A stretch of 64,000 bases of DNA from Haloterrigena sp. H1 (GCF_005938085.1 NZ_SMZK01000002.1:186001-250000); one strand, 5' to 3'; positions 17,975-27,020 are shown, counted from the first letter of the stretch. The notes: generated from the sequence alone by a model not told the origin. Made by a program: numbers and translations.

Positions 17975-20311
17975 ATGGCGAAAAACGAGCCCAAACCGGC
18001 ACTGATGTCGTCGTCGGCCTGTCGATACACGTTCGACCCATCGACGCAGACGGATGCCGAACTCCAGACGACGTGGGAGTGCCCGCACGAGGCACATCCC
18101 GAGAGCGAGTACTGCGTGTTCCACATGAGTCGAGACGAACGCGTAGCACACGATGTCACCGCTGACGACATCGTCGATGTCCTCCGAACGAACCTCAAGT
18201 CGCCGGACACCCGGGTCAACGAGTACGTAGGTGCGGACCTGCCACATCTCTCGCTGACCTACCAGGACATCAACGGCTCGACGAACCACGTTCTTAATTT
18301 TCAGCACGCGGACATCGACGGGTTGGATCTCACCCACGGTCGACTTGAGCAAGGACTCATCCTTCGGGAGGCGACCATCGGGGAACTCACGTTCGAAGAC
18401 TCAGTCGTAACGGGCGTCGTCGAAGCGAGCGAGTTGACAGTCCAAGGGACGGTGACAACCAACGAAGCGACGTTCGAACAGGACGTGCGACTCGACGGTG
18501 CCGTCTTTAACGGTGATGTCCACTGCGATGAGACGATGTTTCGCGGCGATACGAGTTTCGCGGCGGCGACGTTCCACGGCGTTGTGCACTTCCGGAATGT
18601 CGAAACCAGCGGCAGCAGCCACGTCCTTGAGGATCATATCTCCTTTGCCGACGCGACGTTCCGTAACGACGCAAGCTTTCGGCAGGCGACGTTCGAGTAC
18701 GTCACGTTCGAGAACGCGCAGTTCACCGCCGGATCCGTCTTCGAACACGTTGATTTCAACGGTAACGCTCGGTTCGACGGCGTGACGTTCCAGCAGATGG
18801 CTGACTTCGACGAAGCGCGGTTCAACGACGACGCGAGCTTCGAGGATGCACACTTCATGCAGTTAGCCGAGTTTCGCGGCGTCGAATTCAACGGCGGCAG
18901 TCGGACCACCAACGACGACGTGACCTTCGAGGGGGCCGTCTTCGAGAACGAGGCCGATTACAAACTCGCGCAGTTCCGATTTGCGGATTTCAAGGACGCG
19001 ACGTTCAAAGGGGAGGTCAACTTCGATCGGGCAACTTTTACCGCTCGTGCGGACTGCCACCGCGTGCAGATTGTCGACGAACTCGATCTGGCCTGTGCGA
19101 CGTTCGAAGGCGAGGTCGACTTCACCGAGAGTAGTTTCGGTGACGACGTTGTCGCCGTCGAGACGGAATTCCACGGTGATGCAACGTTTGACGAGGTGAC
19201 ATTCGACGCTCGAGCACAGTTCGATGAAGCCCGCTTCAACGAGGACGCGAGTTTCCGCGGTGCGACGTTTCAGGACTTAGCAGAGTTTCGCGGAGCGGTG
19301 TTCGAAGGCGAAGCGCAACATCTCGAGGAGAACGCATCGTTCAAGGAAACCGTCTTTCGCAGCGACGCAGAGTTCGAGTCAGCGGATTTCACGAACGTCT
19401 CATTCTGGGACGCGACGTTCCACGGACGCTGTGACTTCCGTCACGCGACCATCCACGAAACGGCACAGTTTCGTCTGCTCAACGGTGAGCGCGATACGTA
19501 CGTTGACCTTACCGATGCGACGATCAATGGCGGGACGATCTCGCAAGTCGGTGGTGATGCAATCCCGTACGACCTCACGCGGGCAACAATCGGCGACATC
19601 CAGTTAGAGGGGCAGGGGAACGAACACGAACTGCTTGACCACTTCCGATTTTGTCTGACCGAGTTCGATCATTTCGACTTCAGCACCCACCACGCGTATC
19701 TCGAGCGCAACGACTGGACGATCCACGACTTCGTCGGCAACAGCTCAACTGGACAGTTCGCCGTCGAGATGAACAACGAAATCATCGAAGAGACGTATCG
19801 CAAAGCCCAGGACAGCGCCGATGCAGTCGGCGATACGCCTGCAAGCAGGGAGTTCGAGTTCAAACGCTACTACTACAACCGCAAGACCAACCTCGACATC
19901 ATCCGCAACGAATATTCGCTGAACGCGTTGGCACGCATCAAAAAGAGTGCAAGCGTCTTTCTCAATCTGTTCATGCAGATTACTTGTGGGTACGGCAATC
20001 GACTTCCACGGATTGCTGCGTTCACCTTCCTACTGCCTGCACTATTCGGGCTACTGTATGCTCTTGGTGGTCCGTTTCTGACTCAGGCAGGAAGCGTATT
20101 CAGCGCGGGAGCAGTCGATAAGACGCCACCAGACGTCCTCTTTGATAGTGTCTACTACAGCTACATCAGCTTCAGCACGGTCGGGTACGGTGACATCAAC
20201 CCGCTCGGCCCCGCAGCGAGGGTGCTCGCCGCGAGCCAGGGGATGTTGAACGGGTTGTTCTTCACCCTGCTCACGTTCACGCTGTTCAAACGCGTGCTCG
20301 GTGGAAGCTAA
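17975..20311 (+). CDS. Pentapeptide-repeat potassium channel fusion
   Basis: A protein of 778 residues. The N terminus has a cysteine/histidine cluster (C-R-Y-T-F, WECPHEA, YCVFH) likely to bind zinc. Residues about 100-570 consist of pentapeptide-type repeats, with recurring units such as ATFRNDASFRQATFEYVTFE, which fold as a quadrilateral beta-helix. The last 130 residues form two membrane helices around a pore loop with the potassium selectivity filter STVGYGDINPLG at about 733-744. ATG 17975 is preferred over GTG 17939 because TATA-like boxes lie at 17900-17930. It is the last gene of the cluster and probably a ligand- or stress-gated channel. Confidence 0.85.
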   Translation: MAKNEPKPALMSSSACRYTFDPSTQTDAELQTTWECPHEAHPESEYCVFHMSRDERVAHDVTADDIVDVLRTNLKSPDTRVNEYVGADLPHLSLTYQDINGSTNHVLNFQHADIDGLDLTHGRLEQGLILREATIGELTFEDSVVTGVVEASELTVQGTVTTNEATFEQDVRLDGAVFNGDVHCDETMFRGDTSFAAATFHGVVHFRNVETSGSSHVLEDHISFADATFRNDASFRQATFEYVTFENAQFTAGSVFEHVDFNGNARFDGVTFQQMADFDEARFNDDASFEDAHFMQLAEFRGVEFNGGSRTTNDDVTFEGAVFENEADYKLAQFRFADFKDATFKGEVNFDRATFTARADCHRVQIVDELDLACATFEGEVDFTESSFGDDVVAVETEFHGDATFDEVTFDARAQFDEARFNEDASFRGATFQDLAEFRGAVFEGEAQHLEENASFKETVFRSDAEFESADFTNVSFWDATFHGRCDFRHATIHETAQFRLLNGERDTYVDLTDATINGGTISQVGGDAIPYDLTRATIGDIQLEGQGNEHELLDHFRFCLTEFDHFDFSTHHAYLERNDWTIHDFVGNSSTGQFAVEMNNEIIEETYRKAQDSADAVGDTPASREFEFKRYYYNRKTNLDIIRNEYSLNALARIKKSASVFLNLFMQITCGYGNRLPRIAAFTFLLPALFGLLYALGGPFLTQAGSVFSAGAVDKTPPDVLFDSVYYSYISFSTVGYGDINPLGPAARVLAASQGMLNGLFFTLLTFTLFKRVLGGS

Positions 20312-20371
20312 CCACGTCACCTATTGGACTTATCTCTGTCGCTCTTCCGTAGGAGATTGTTGATACTACTG

Positions 20372-20481
20372 ATACTGGCGGACAGAACTACGTGAAGATC
20401 GGTCGCTCTGCTGCGGCCGTCACCAGTGGAGACGTCCGCAAATTCACGACCGACTTCGTATTGACTGCTGGCCGACAGTAT
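20372..20481 (+). repeat. 110-bp MITE-like repeat, copy 1
   Basis: It begins ATACTGGCGGACAG and ends CTGGCCGACAGTAT, so it has imperfect terminal inverted repeats. Copies of near-identical length lie at 56319-56429 (reverse) and 59632-59741. A GC-rich core contains GCGGCCGTCACC and a partner. It has no coding capacity of its own. The rest of the 20312-20723 gap shows only the 30-bp palindromic repeat at 20673. Confidence 0.7.
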
Positions 20482-20672
20482 TATATCCCAAAGTTGTTGT
20501 TGTTGATGAACACAGCCATTGAAGTTGAGACAACTGCTGTGGTAAATAGACGGTGAGTAGTAGTTAGAGCGGCTCACAGAGCGGTCGTCCGCATTCCGGT
20601 GGACGACCTGCGACTCTGTCTTCGTATCGTGTTTCCATTGTGCTGTAATTCAAGAGATCGATTTCCTCTAGA

Positions 20673-20702
20673 GTTCGTTTGTAGACGCTCTACATTCCAG
20701 AA
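20673..20702. repeat. 30-bp palindrome-centred repeat, copy 1
   Basis: The segment GTTCGTTTGTAGACGCTC and onward, centred on TGTAGA-CGC-TCTACA, matches 40506-40535 at 27 of 30 positions in the same orientation. The second copy lies behind the IS4-type transposase, so this may be a solo transposon end. Confidence 0.5.
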
Positions 20703-20723
20703 ATTTGTAGCCCTTCCAACATA

Positions 20724-21515
20724 TTAGGGTGCGGTGTCAATCGACGGGCTCTCCACTCCCATACAGCGCGCGACATCGTCGACGGACTTCATCTCGAAGA
20801 CGAAGTAGTCCGCCGGGACTGTCTCGACGATTTCTCGGTACGACGGCAGCGGATCATGGGTGTCGCCGGTGCCATCGTTATCGTGGAGATGGCAGACGCG
20901 GATGCGCTCGCCAAACCGGTCAACGAAGTCACGCCAGTCGTAGCCGTTTGCCTTTGCGTGGCCCACGTCAAGCGTGACACCGAGGGCATCACCGTCGATC
21001 GGAACGTTCTGTAGCGTCGCTTCGAGATCAGCCGGTGAAGTCGTGTAGCGTCGCTTCGACTCGTTCCGTGGCTGATTCTCCAGACAGAGCGCCACGCCGA
21101 TCTCGTCGGCGTACTCGGCGCACTCGAGCAGCGACTGACGGGCGTTGTCGGCGGCCTTCTCGCGGACCCACTCGGGATAGCGGTGGGGAACGGCACCACC
21201 GTGGACGACCACGGCACCGGCGTCGGCGGTCGCCGCATCGTCGAGGGTCCGTTTGACCTGCTCGACGCTCGCCCGTCTGACGCCGTCGTTGAAACTGCCC
21301 ATGTTCCAGTCGCGAAACGGCGCATGGTACGTGACAGAGACATCGTAGCGATCGGCCAACTCGCCGAGTTCAGCTTCCGTCGGCACGTCTGGGTGTCCCT
21401 CCAGATACTCGCGTTTGAGCTCGAGGTGATTCAGGCCGAGTTCGGTGAGGAACTCGAGGAACTCCTCGACGGACGCCCCGAAGCGAACGTCCATGGCCGC
21501 ACCGAGTCGACTCAC
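20724..21515 (-). CDS. Sugar phosphate isomerase/epimerase-like TIM-barrel enzyme
   Basis: A 263-residue protein of the xylose-isomerase-like / AP endonuclease 2 superfamily. It has metal-binding-type motifs: VTYHAPFRDWNMG, AVVVHGGAVPHRYPEW, VALCLENQPR, GVTLDVGHAKANG and IRVCHLHDNDGTGDTH. The GTG start at 21513-21515 overlaps the phnM stop (GTGA), so it is translationally coupled as the last gene of the C-P lyase operon. The place in the operon suggests it processes a ribose-phosphate intermediate after PhnM, perhaps doing the job that PhnP does elsewhere; that is inference. No phnP or phnN is visible. Confidence 0.75.
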   Translation of the reverse strand: MSRLGAAMDVRFGASVEEFLEFLTELGLNHLELKREYLEGHPDVPTEAELGELADRYDVSVTYHAPFRDWNMGSFNDGVRRASVEQVKRTLDDAATADAGAVVVHGGAVPHRYPEWVREKAADNARQSLLECAEYADEIGVALCLENQPRNESKRRYTTSPADLEATLQNVPIDGDALGVTLDVGHAKANGYDWRDFVDRFGERIRVCHLHDNDGTGDTHDPLPSYREIVETVPADYFVFEMKSVDDVARCMGVESPSIDTAP

Positions 21516-22672
21516 GGCGATCCCTCCGCACGATAGACCGGCGTGCCCGCGACGAGCGCCTGCGTAACCGTCGGCGTTGGGTTCTCGTCGATCACCACCA
21601 GGTCCGCTCGTGCTCCTTCCGCGATTCGTCCGCGGTCGGTGAGCCCGACGGCGTTGGCCGGCTGTTTCGTGACTCGAGCGACTCGCTCGGGCAGCGGATC
21701 GCCGGTATCGACGAACGGCGCGGCGAGCAGGGATGTCGGGTGGTAGTCCGCGACCAGCGCGTCCACGACACCGGCGTCGATGGCGTCCGCCGTTCGCAGG
21801 TTGCCCCACTGGCTCCCGCCACGGACGAGGTTCGGCGCACCCATCGTGACGGTCATCCCCAGTTCGTGTGCACGTTTCGCTGTCTCGAGCGTGATCGGGT
21901 ATTCGCTGATGTCTACGCCGACATCGGAGAGCCGTTCGACCTCTGTGACCTCCTCGTCGTCGTGCGAGGCTGTCGGAATACCGTGGTCGTGGGCCGTCTC
22001 TACGACGCGGTGTACCCGATCGCGGATCGTTGCCAGCTCGAGGTTGCCGCGCTCTTCGATCAGCTCTTGTGCTTCTTCTATCGTGTGTTTCTGGGAATTG
22101 CGGTAGTAGTCGAGGAACGCCTCCTCGTCGCGGAACTGGCCCTTGCCGGGGATGTGGCTCATCACGGACACGAGGTCGGCGTCACCGGCGGCGATGAGCT
22201 CTTCGACAGCTTCGACGCACCGTTCCTGTGTCACCTCACAGCGAGCGTGGATGCGGTGGTCTGCCATGAGGTCGTCGGCTCGCTCGACGGCGTCGGTGAT
22301 CTCTGCGCCCAGTTCCGGCGAACGGTTTTCCTCGGGATCGACCTCGAAGGAGATCGCGTGGAACTTCGTCGTGATGCCGGCAGCGAGGTTCGCACGGTCG
22401 GCGGCGGCGAGCGCCATGTGCGTGTCCATTCGTGCACCCGACCGCGGGTGAAGGTGGGACTCGATATCGTCGCCGTGGAGGTCGATCAGTCCGGGGAGGA
22501 CAAGGCGATCCCGTGCGTCGACGGTCTCGTCTGCGCGCCGTTCAACGTCGCCGATACCGGCGATCCGGTCACCCTCGATACGGAGCGCTCCCTCGACGAC
22601 TGCCTCGGGCGTGACGAAGCGGGCGTTTTCGACGACAATCGTCGATTCGTTGACCGCGCGCTGTCCGCTCAC
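21512..22672 (-). CDS. phnM: PhnM, ribose 1-methylphosphonate 5-triphosphate diphosphatase
   Basis: A 386-residue amidohydrolase-superfamily enzyme. In the C-P lyase pathway it removes diphosphate from alpha-D-ribose 1-methylphosphonate 5-triphosphate to give the substrate for PhnJ. The segment LPGLIDLHGDDIESHLHPRSG carries first-shell metal ligands in the unusual PhnM form (HGDD rather than HxH). Further signatures are KFHAISFEVD, SVMSHIPGKGQFRD, PTASHDDE and DYHPTSLL. The start overlaps the phnL stop by four bases, and length and motif order match the family. Confidence 0.92.
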   Translation of the reverse strand: MSGQRAVNESTIVVENARFVTPEAVVEGALRIEGDRIAGIGDVERRADETVDARDRLVLPGLIDLHGDDIESHLHPRSGARMDTHMALAAADRANLAAGITTKFHAISFEVDPEENRSPELGAEITDAVERADDLMADHRIHARCEVTQERCVEAVEELIAAGDADLVSVMSHIPGKGQFRDEEAFLDYYRNSQKHTIEEAQELIEERGNLELATIRDRVHRVVETAHDHGIPTASHDDEEVTEVERLSDVGVDISEYPITLETAKRAHELGMTVTMGAPNLVRGGSQWGNLRTADAIDAGVVDALVADYHPTSLLAAPFVDTGDPLPERVARVTKQPANAVGLTDRGRIAEGARADLVVIDENPTPTVTQALVAGTPVYRAEGSP

Positions 22673-23418
22673 GCAACCACCTCCCCATCTAACTCCTCAC
22701 CGTCGTACTCCTCGATGGGAACGACCCCTCTCATGCGCGCGTCCTCGAGAACGACGACCCGATCGGCGACCGCTTCAATGACGTCGCGGTTGTGGAAGAC
22801 GCCGACGACGGTCGTTCCGTCGTCGAGGAACTCCCGGAGTAACCCGATCGCGGCCGCACGTGTCTCAGGGTCGAGCGCGCTGGTCGGTTCGTCGAGCAAT
22901 AGCAGACGCGGCTTGGGTGCGATGGCCTGTGCAAGATTGATCCGCTGTCGTTCACCGCCGGAGAAGGTGGCTGGATAGGCGTCCCACAGTTCTTCGGGCA
23001 GGTTGAGCCGCGAGAGCAGCGACTCGGCCGTCTCCCGTGCCTGATCGATCGGAACGCCTTGCTCGCGGAGTGGTCGGGCGACGACGTCCACGGCGGGAAC
23101 GCGGGGGATCTCATCTAAGAACTGGGACGTATATCCGATGGCGTCGTCGCGCAGTTCGATGATGTCGCGTTCGGGACAGGCCGCCAAGTCGACGTCACCG
23201 TCCGCGTCGTGGAACACCACGTGGCCGGATGTCGGCTGGTAGGTCCGGTAGATGCACTTCAGCAGCGAGGACTTCCCGCTGCCGGACTCGCCGACGATGG
23301 CGAGGAACTCTCCGTCGTCGACCTCGAAGGAGACGTCGTCGAGTCCGACGACCTGCTTCTCCCCAAGGACGTGCATGTCGAAAGTCTTCGAGAGACCGTC
23401 GACGGTTAGAACTGTCAT
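22669..23418 (-). CDS. phnL: PhnL, C-P lyase ABC-type ATPase
   Basis: A 249-residue ABC ATPase, required for forming ribose 1-methylphosphonate triphosphate together with PhnGHI. Walker A is VGESGSGKSSLLKC at about residues 42-55, the signature is FSGGERQRINLAQAI, and Walker B is LLLLDEPTSALDP. The TSQFLDEIPRVPAVDVVA block is typical of PhnL. There is no cognate permease because it acts on the C-P lyase complex rather than in transport. It follows phnK with no gap (adjacent stop and start). Confidence 0.92.
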   Translation of the reverse strand: MTVLTVDGLSKTFDMHVLGEKQVVGLDDVSFEVDDGEFLAIVGESGSGKSSLLKCIYRTYQPTSGHVVFHDADGDVDLAACPERDIIELRDDAIGYTSQFLDEIPRVPAVDVVARPLREQGVPIDQARETAESLLSRLNLPEELWDAYPATFSGGERQRINLAQAIAPKPRLLLLDEPTSALDPETRAAAIGLLREFLDDGTTVVGVFHNRDVIEAVADRVVVLEDARMRGVVPIEEYDGEELDGEVVA

Positions 23419-24249
23419 TTATATCACCGAGTTGATGAGCGTCTGCGTGTATTCGTGGTGTGGATCTTCCATGACGCGGTCGGTCAGGCCGGATTCGACG
23501 ACCCGGCCGTGGCGCATCACGAGCGTCCGGTCGGCCAGCAGGCGGACGACGCCGAGGTCGTGCGACACGACGATTGCGGCGACGCCTTCTTCACGCTGGA
23601 TCCGTCGGAACACGTCGAGGACGCGGGCCTGAACGCTCACGTCCAGTCCCGTCGTCGGCTCGTCGAGGATGACAAGTTCGGGATCGTTCGCCAGCGCGCG
23701 GGCGATCTGGACGCGCCGTTGCATCCCACCGGAGTACGTGTGGGCCGGATCATCCATCCGGTCGACGGGCACCTCCGTCTCGTGGAACAGGTCACGGACC
23801 CGCTCGCGGACGTCCTCGTAACTGCGCCACCCTGAGGACAGCAGTTTCTCGGCGACGTTGCCACCGCCGGTGAACTCGAGGTTCAGCCCGTCGCGGATGT
23901 GCTGGTGGACGAGGCCGATCTCGCCGTTGCGGAGTTCGTGGCGCGTCTGGTAGTCAGCCTCCAGCAGGTTCCCGTCGTGGCCGGCCAGGTTGACCGCCCC
24001 CTCCTGTCGGCCCTCGCCTTCGGGCTCGAGTGCCAGCATCTCGGCGAGACTCGACTTGCCGCTGCCGGATTCGCCGACGATCCCGAGCACTTCGCCGGCC
24101 TCGAGATCGAGGTCGACGTCGGCACAGGCGACGACGCTCCCGCAGGCCGGACACTGGTTCGTCCCCGCATGGTCGCCGGTTCGGTCCCGACAGACCGCAC
24201 AGCCCTCGCCGTAGACCTTGCTCAGGCCGGTCGCCTCGAGCAGGCTCAT
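23419..24249 (-). CDS. phnK: PhnK, C-P lyase complex ABC ATPase
   Basis: A 276-residue ABC ATPase that docks on the PhnGHIJ core. Between the first beta strand and Walker A it carries an insertion with two CxxC pairs (CAVCRDRTG and CPACGSVVACADVD), a zinc-ribbon-like feature I recall from several non-enteric PhnK proteins but not E. coli PhnK. Walker A is VGESGSGKSSLAEM, the signature is YSGGMQRRVQIARAL, and Walker B is LVILDEPTTGLDV. Its start overlaps the phnJ stop by four bases. Confidence 0.92.
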   Translation of the reverse strand: MSLLEATGLSKVYGEGCAVCRDRTGDHAGTNQCPACGSVVACADVDLDLEAGEVLGIVGESGSGKSSLAEMLALEPEGEGRQEGAVNLAGHDGNLLEADYQTRHELRNGEIGLVHQHIRDGLNLEFTGGGNVAEKLLSSGWRSYEDVRERVRDLFHETEVPVDRMDDPAHTYSGGMQRRVQIARALANDPELVILDEPTTGLDVSVQARVLDVFRRIQREEGVAAIVVSHDLGVVRLLADRTLVMRHGRVVESGLTDRVMEDPHHEYTQTLINSVI

Positions 24250-25256
24250 TTGCCGTCACCTCCGTCGGTCGCACTGGTATCTGGCGTGCCCGGCCCCCAG
24301 TCCACGCCGGACCGCTCGAGGTGGTGGTCCTTCGGAAGTGCGGGATCGTCCTGCCGTTTCAGACAGAAGCTCGTGTCGTTACAGGCGTAGTAGCGCTCGC
24401 CGTCCTCGGTCTCGACCTCCGTGAGGTAGGTGTCGGTCGAGCCGCAGGCAGCACACGACTGGTCGGGGAACCGCTCGATCTGGAAGGATCGATCCTCGAA
24501 CGCGAGCGGTTCGACCTCGGTGTGCGGCGGAACGGCGTAGATGCGCGCCTCGCGCCCAGCTGCGAACACGAAGAGTGTGTCCGCGTCGTCGAGTTTGGGC
24601 ACGTCCCACCGCGGGATCGGCGAAGGATCCATCAGATAGCGGCCGGCGACCATCGTTGGGTAGCGCGAGGCGATGTTGATCTCGCCCCACTCGACGACGT
24701 TCTCGTAGAGATGTACCCACATCTTCCCGTAGTTGCGGTGGGCGTGTCGCCGTCGGTTCGCTGCGTCCGAAGAATCCACCTTGCGGAGCGCGTCGGTGAC
24801 GGGCACCTGCAAGACGAGGATCTGCTCGTTGGTCAGCACCTCTTCGGGGATTCGGTGGCGGGTCTGGATCACGTCGGCCTCGGTGGTGTCAGTGGTGGTC
24901 GCCACCTCGGCGGTGTCCTCGGCCAATCGTCGGATGTTGGCCGCATTGACGGACTCGTCGGAGCCCTGGTCGATGACCTTGAACGTGTCCTCGGGGCCGA
25001 GCAACGAGAGCGACGCCTGGATACCGCCGGTCCCCCAGCCACGCGCCAGCGGCATCGGCCGGGACGCGTAGGGGACCTGGTGGCCCGGGATCGCGATGGC
25101 CTTCAGGGTAGCGCGTCTGACCTCGCGTTTGGTGTGTTCGTCCAGATAGGCGTAGTTGTAGCCCTCGAGGCCGTCTCCCTCGAGGTCCTCGAGTGCGGCC
25201 TCGACGGAGTCGGTCGGTACCGCCGTTTCCACGTCGATGTCGTCGGTTTCAGTCAT
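24246..25256 (-). CDS. phnJ: PhnJ, carbon-phosphorus lyase
   Basis: A 336-residue radical SAM-type enzyme that breaks the C-P bond of alpha-D-ribose 1-methylphosphonate 5-phosphate, releasing methane or another alkane. The cysteines C268-x2-C271-x20-C292-x5-C298 reproduce, within one residue, the C-x2-C-x21-C-x5-C spacing of E. coli PhnJ. There the first three cysteines bind the Fe-S cluster and the last acts in catalysis. Other family blocks are YAYLDEHTKREVRRATLKA and GHQVPYASRPMPLARGWGTG. I chose ATG 25256, which overlaps the phnI stop; upstream in-frame codons lie inside phnI. Confidence 0.95.
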   Translation of the reverse strand: MTETDDIDVETAVPTDSVEAALEDLEGDGLEGYNYAYLDEHTKREVRRATLKAIAIPGHQVPYASRPMPLARGWGTGGIQASLSLLGPEDTFKVIDQGSDESVNAANIRRLAEDTAEVATTTDTTEADVIQTRHRIPEEVLTNEQILVLQVPVTDALRKVDSSDAANRRRHAHRNYGKMWVHLYENVVEWGEINIASRYPTMVAGRYLMDPSPIPRWDVPKLDDADTLFVFAAGREARIYAVPPHTEVEPLAFEDRSFQIERFPDQSCAACGSTDTYLTEVETEDGERYYACNDTSFCLKRQDDPALPKDHHLERSGVDWGPGTPDTSATDGGDGK

Positions 25257-26433
25257 CGTCACTCGCCTCGATCGTCTCTCGGTCGGTCGGCTCGCTCTCG
25301 GTCGGGTCCGTGCTGTCGTCGGCTGTAGATTCGACTGTGCGATCGGCTTCGTCGTCGCCCGTAGCCTCTGCATCTGCACCTTTTCGCTCTCGAATGGCGC
25401 GAATGCGATCTAGAATCGACTGGAACGTGACGTAGTGGGGAAGTTTGAGGTGTTCGATGAAGCCGAACGAATCCATCCCATCGACGACGTCGAGAACGAA
25501 CTCGGCGTTCTCGGCTGGCTCGTCCTCGCTGTTGAGCTGGATGGAGGCGTCGAGAATGGTCATCGCGATGACTTTGCGCTCGTTGCGGCCGAACGTCAGG
25601 CCGTAGCCGAAAGCGAACTGCGGGTCGTCGCGCTTTGCGTACACCGGGACGACCGCTTCGCTCTCGCTGACGTCGACATTGGCGACGGTTACCTCGTCGC
25701 CCGTGTAGGGGTGTTCGATGGTCAGCGGCAGTTTTCCGACGCGGACCTCTGCCAGCGTCGGGTGTACCTGCCCGTACCCCCGGAGCGCCGAGTAGCCGAG
25801 GGCGGTCACCGCGCCTGTCTCCCCGCGTGCGAGTTCCTGGAGCACGGCGTCGCGGTCGACCGGCGGCGTGACTGGCTCTCGGGTCGTATCGGTCGGAGCA
25901 TCGACGTCCGGTACCTCGGGGTCGTGAACCAGCCCCTCCTCGCGGAGGACGTCCATGACATTAGTAAGCGTCGTCGGTTCGGCGTCCTTGAGGTCCCATG
26001 TCTCGGTTGGATCGTCGGGGTCGTCCTCTCCCTCGAGATCGAAGTCGAGTAACCGCTGCGTGTAGTCTTTGGTCGGCCCGAGGATCTGGCCACCGGGAAC
26101 GTCCTTGAACGCGGGCGAGACGCGCCGGGTAGCGAACATCTCTGCGGGCTCGACCGGGACTGACTCGTCCCATCGCTCCAATGTCGACCGGTATGAACGC
26201 AAGAGGAAGGCCGCCTCGACGGTATCGCCCTGTGCCTGCTTAACTGCGAGTGCAGCCAGCCGCGGTGCGTACAGCCCACCTTCGCTCATCGCTTGTGCGG
26301 TGAGCCGCTCGAGTTGTCCCTCGAGTTGATCGACAGTGATGGTGTCTTCGTCACCGGCGAGGCGCTGTTTCTCGAACAGGTCCTCGGCTCGCTCGATGAT
26401 CTCTTCACCGGCCGTGACGGCAACGTACCCCAT
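25249..26433 (-). CDS. phnI: PhnI, C-P lyase core subunit
   Basis: A 394-residue nucleosidase-like core subunit; with PhnG, PhnH and PhnL it transfers the phosphonate onto the ribose of a purine nucleotide. Diagnostic stretches are MGYVAVTAGEEIIERAEDLF, SEGGLYAPRLAALAVKQAQG, DFDLEGEDDP and the GFIEHLKLPHYVTFQS region near the C terminus. The C-terminal 50 residues are an acidic, Ser/Thr-rich halophilic tail. The stop at 25249 overlaps the phnJ start; the start touches the phnH stop. Confidence 0.93.
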   Translation of the reverse strand: MGYVAVTAGEEIIERAEDLFEKQRLAGDEDTITVDQLEGQLERLTAQAMSEGGLYAPRLAALAVKQAQGDTVEAAFLLRSYRSTLERWDESVPVEPAEMFATRRVSPAFKDVPGGQILGPTKDYTQRLLDFDLEGEDDPDDPTETWDLKDAEPTTLTNVMDVLREEGLVHDPEVPDVDAPTDTTREPVTPPVDRDAVLQELARGETGAVTALGYSALRGYGQVHPTLAEVRVGKLPLTIEHPYTGDEVTVANVDVSESEAVVPVYAKRDDPQFAFGYGLTFGRNERKVIAMTILDASIQLNSEDEPAENAEFVLDVVDGMDSFGFIEHLKLPHYVTFQSILDRIRAIRERKGADAEATGDDEADRTVESTADDSTDPTESEPTDRETIEASDDD

Positions 26434-27020
26434 CAGCGATCGCCTCCGTTCTCGATCGACTCGGGATCGTCCGCGACGCGCAGGGTGACCGATCGCGGGA
26501 GCGCGGCCACCCGATTGTCACTCGCGAAGACGGCGTCGACGCCGCGTGGGTAGTCTGCTTGGGCGTCCGCGAGCGCGGACAGTTCCGCTGCGGGCAGCCC
26601 GACGCCGAACGTGGTGGTCCCGTCAACGCCGGGTCCGGAGACGGTGACGTCCGTCAGCCCATCCTTGGGGGTCTCCGACAGTCCCTCGACGCGGTAGACG
26701 ACGGTCGCACCCTCGCTCGGTTCGACGAGCGACCCGCGCTCGAGGTCGCGAACGTCCCACGACGGCGTCCCGGTTGCGTGGACGATATCGGCCGCTGTCG
26801 GATCGGTCGCTGAGTGCCGTCCCTGTTCGGCCAGTGCCGTGGTTAGCTCCTCGTCGCTCGAGTGAAACGTCACTTCGTGATCGACCAGGGTGGCGGTGAT
26901 GGCGTAGTCCGTGGGCGTGGTCTGAATCCGAGAGACCGTTCCCGGTCGACTCATGACATCACACAGCGCACGGAACGTCTGACGCGTCCCGTGGATGGGG
27001 TCGACATCAAGCGCTCTCAC
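26433..27020 (-). CDS. phnH: PhnH, C-P lyase core subunit
   Basis: A 195-residue subunit of the PhnGHIJ complex. The N-terminal HGTRQTFRALCDVMSRPGTV block is the most conserved part of the family, and SGPGVDGTTTFGVGLP near residue 145 is also typical. I placed the start at the GTG at 27018-27020, which overlaps the phnG stop (GTGA) in the same way as the other operon junctions. Longer in-frame extensions would lie inside phnG. Confidence 0.9.
   Translation of the reverse strand: MRALDVDPIHGTRQTFRALCDVMSRPGTVSRIQTTPTDYAITATLVDHEVTFHSSDEELTTALAEQGRHSATDPTAADIVHATGTPSWDVRDLERGSLVEPSEGATVVYRVEGLSETPKDGLTDVTVSGPGVDGTTTFGVGLPAAELSALADAQADYPRGVDAVFASDNRVAALPRSVTLRVADDPESIENGGDR

Noticed and set aside
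21740..22978. A 412-codon plus-strand open frame opposite phnM and phnL
   Set aside because: Antisense shadow; phnM and phnL have complete family motifs and overlapping operon junctions.
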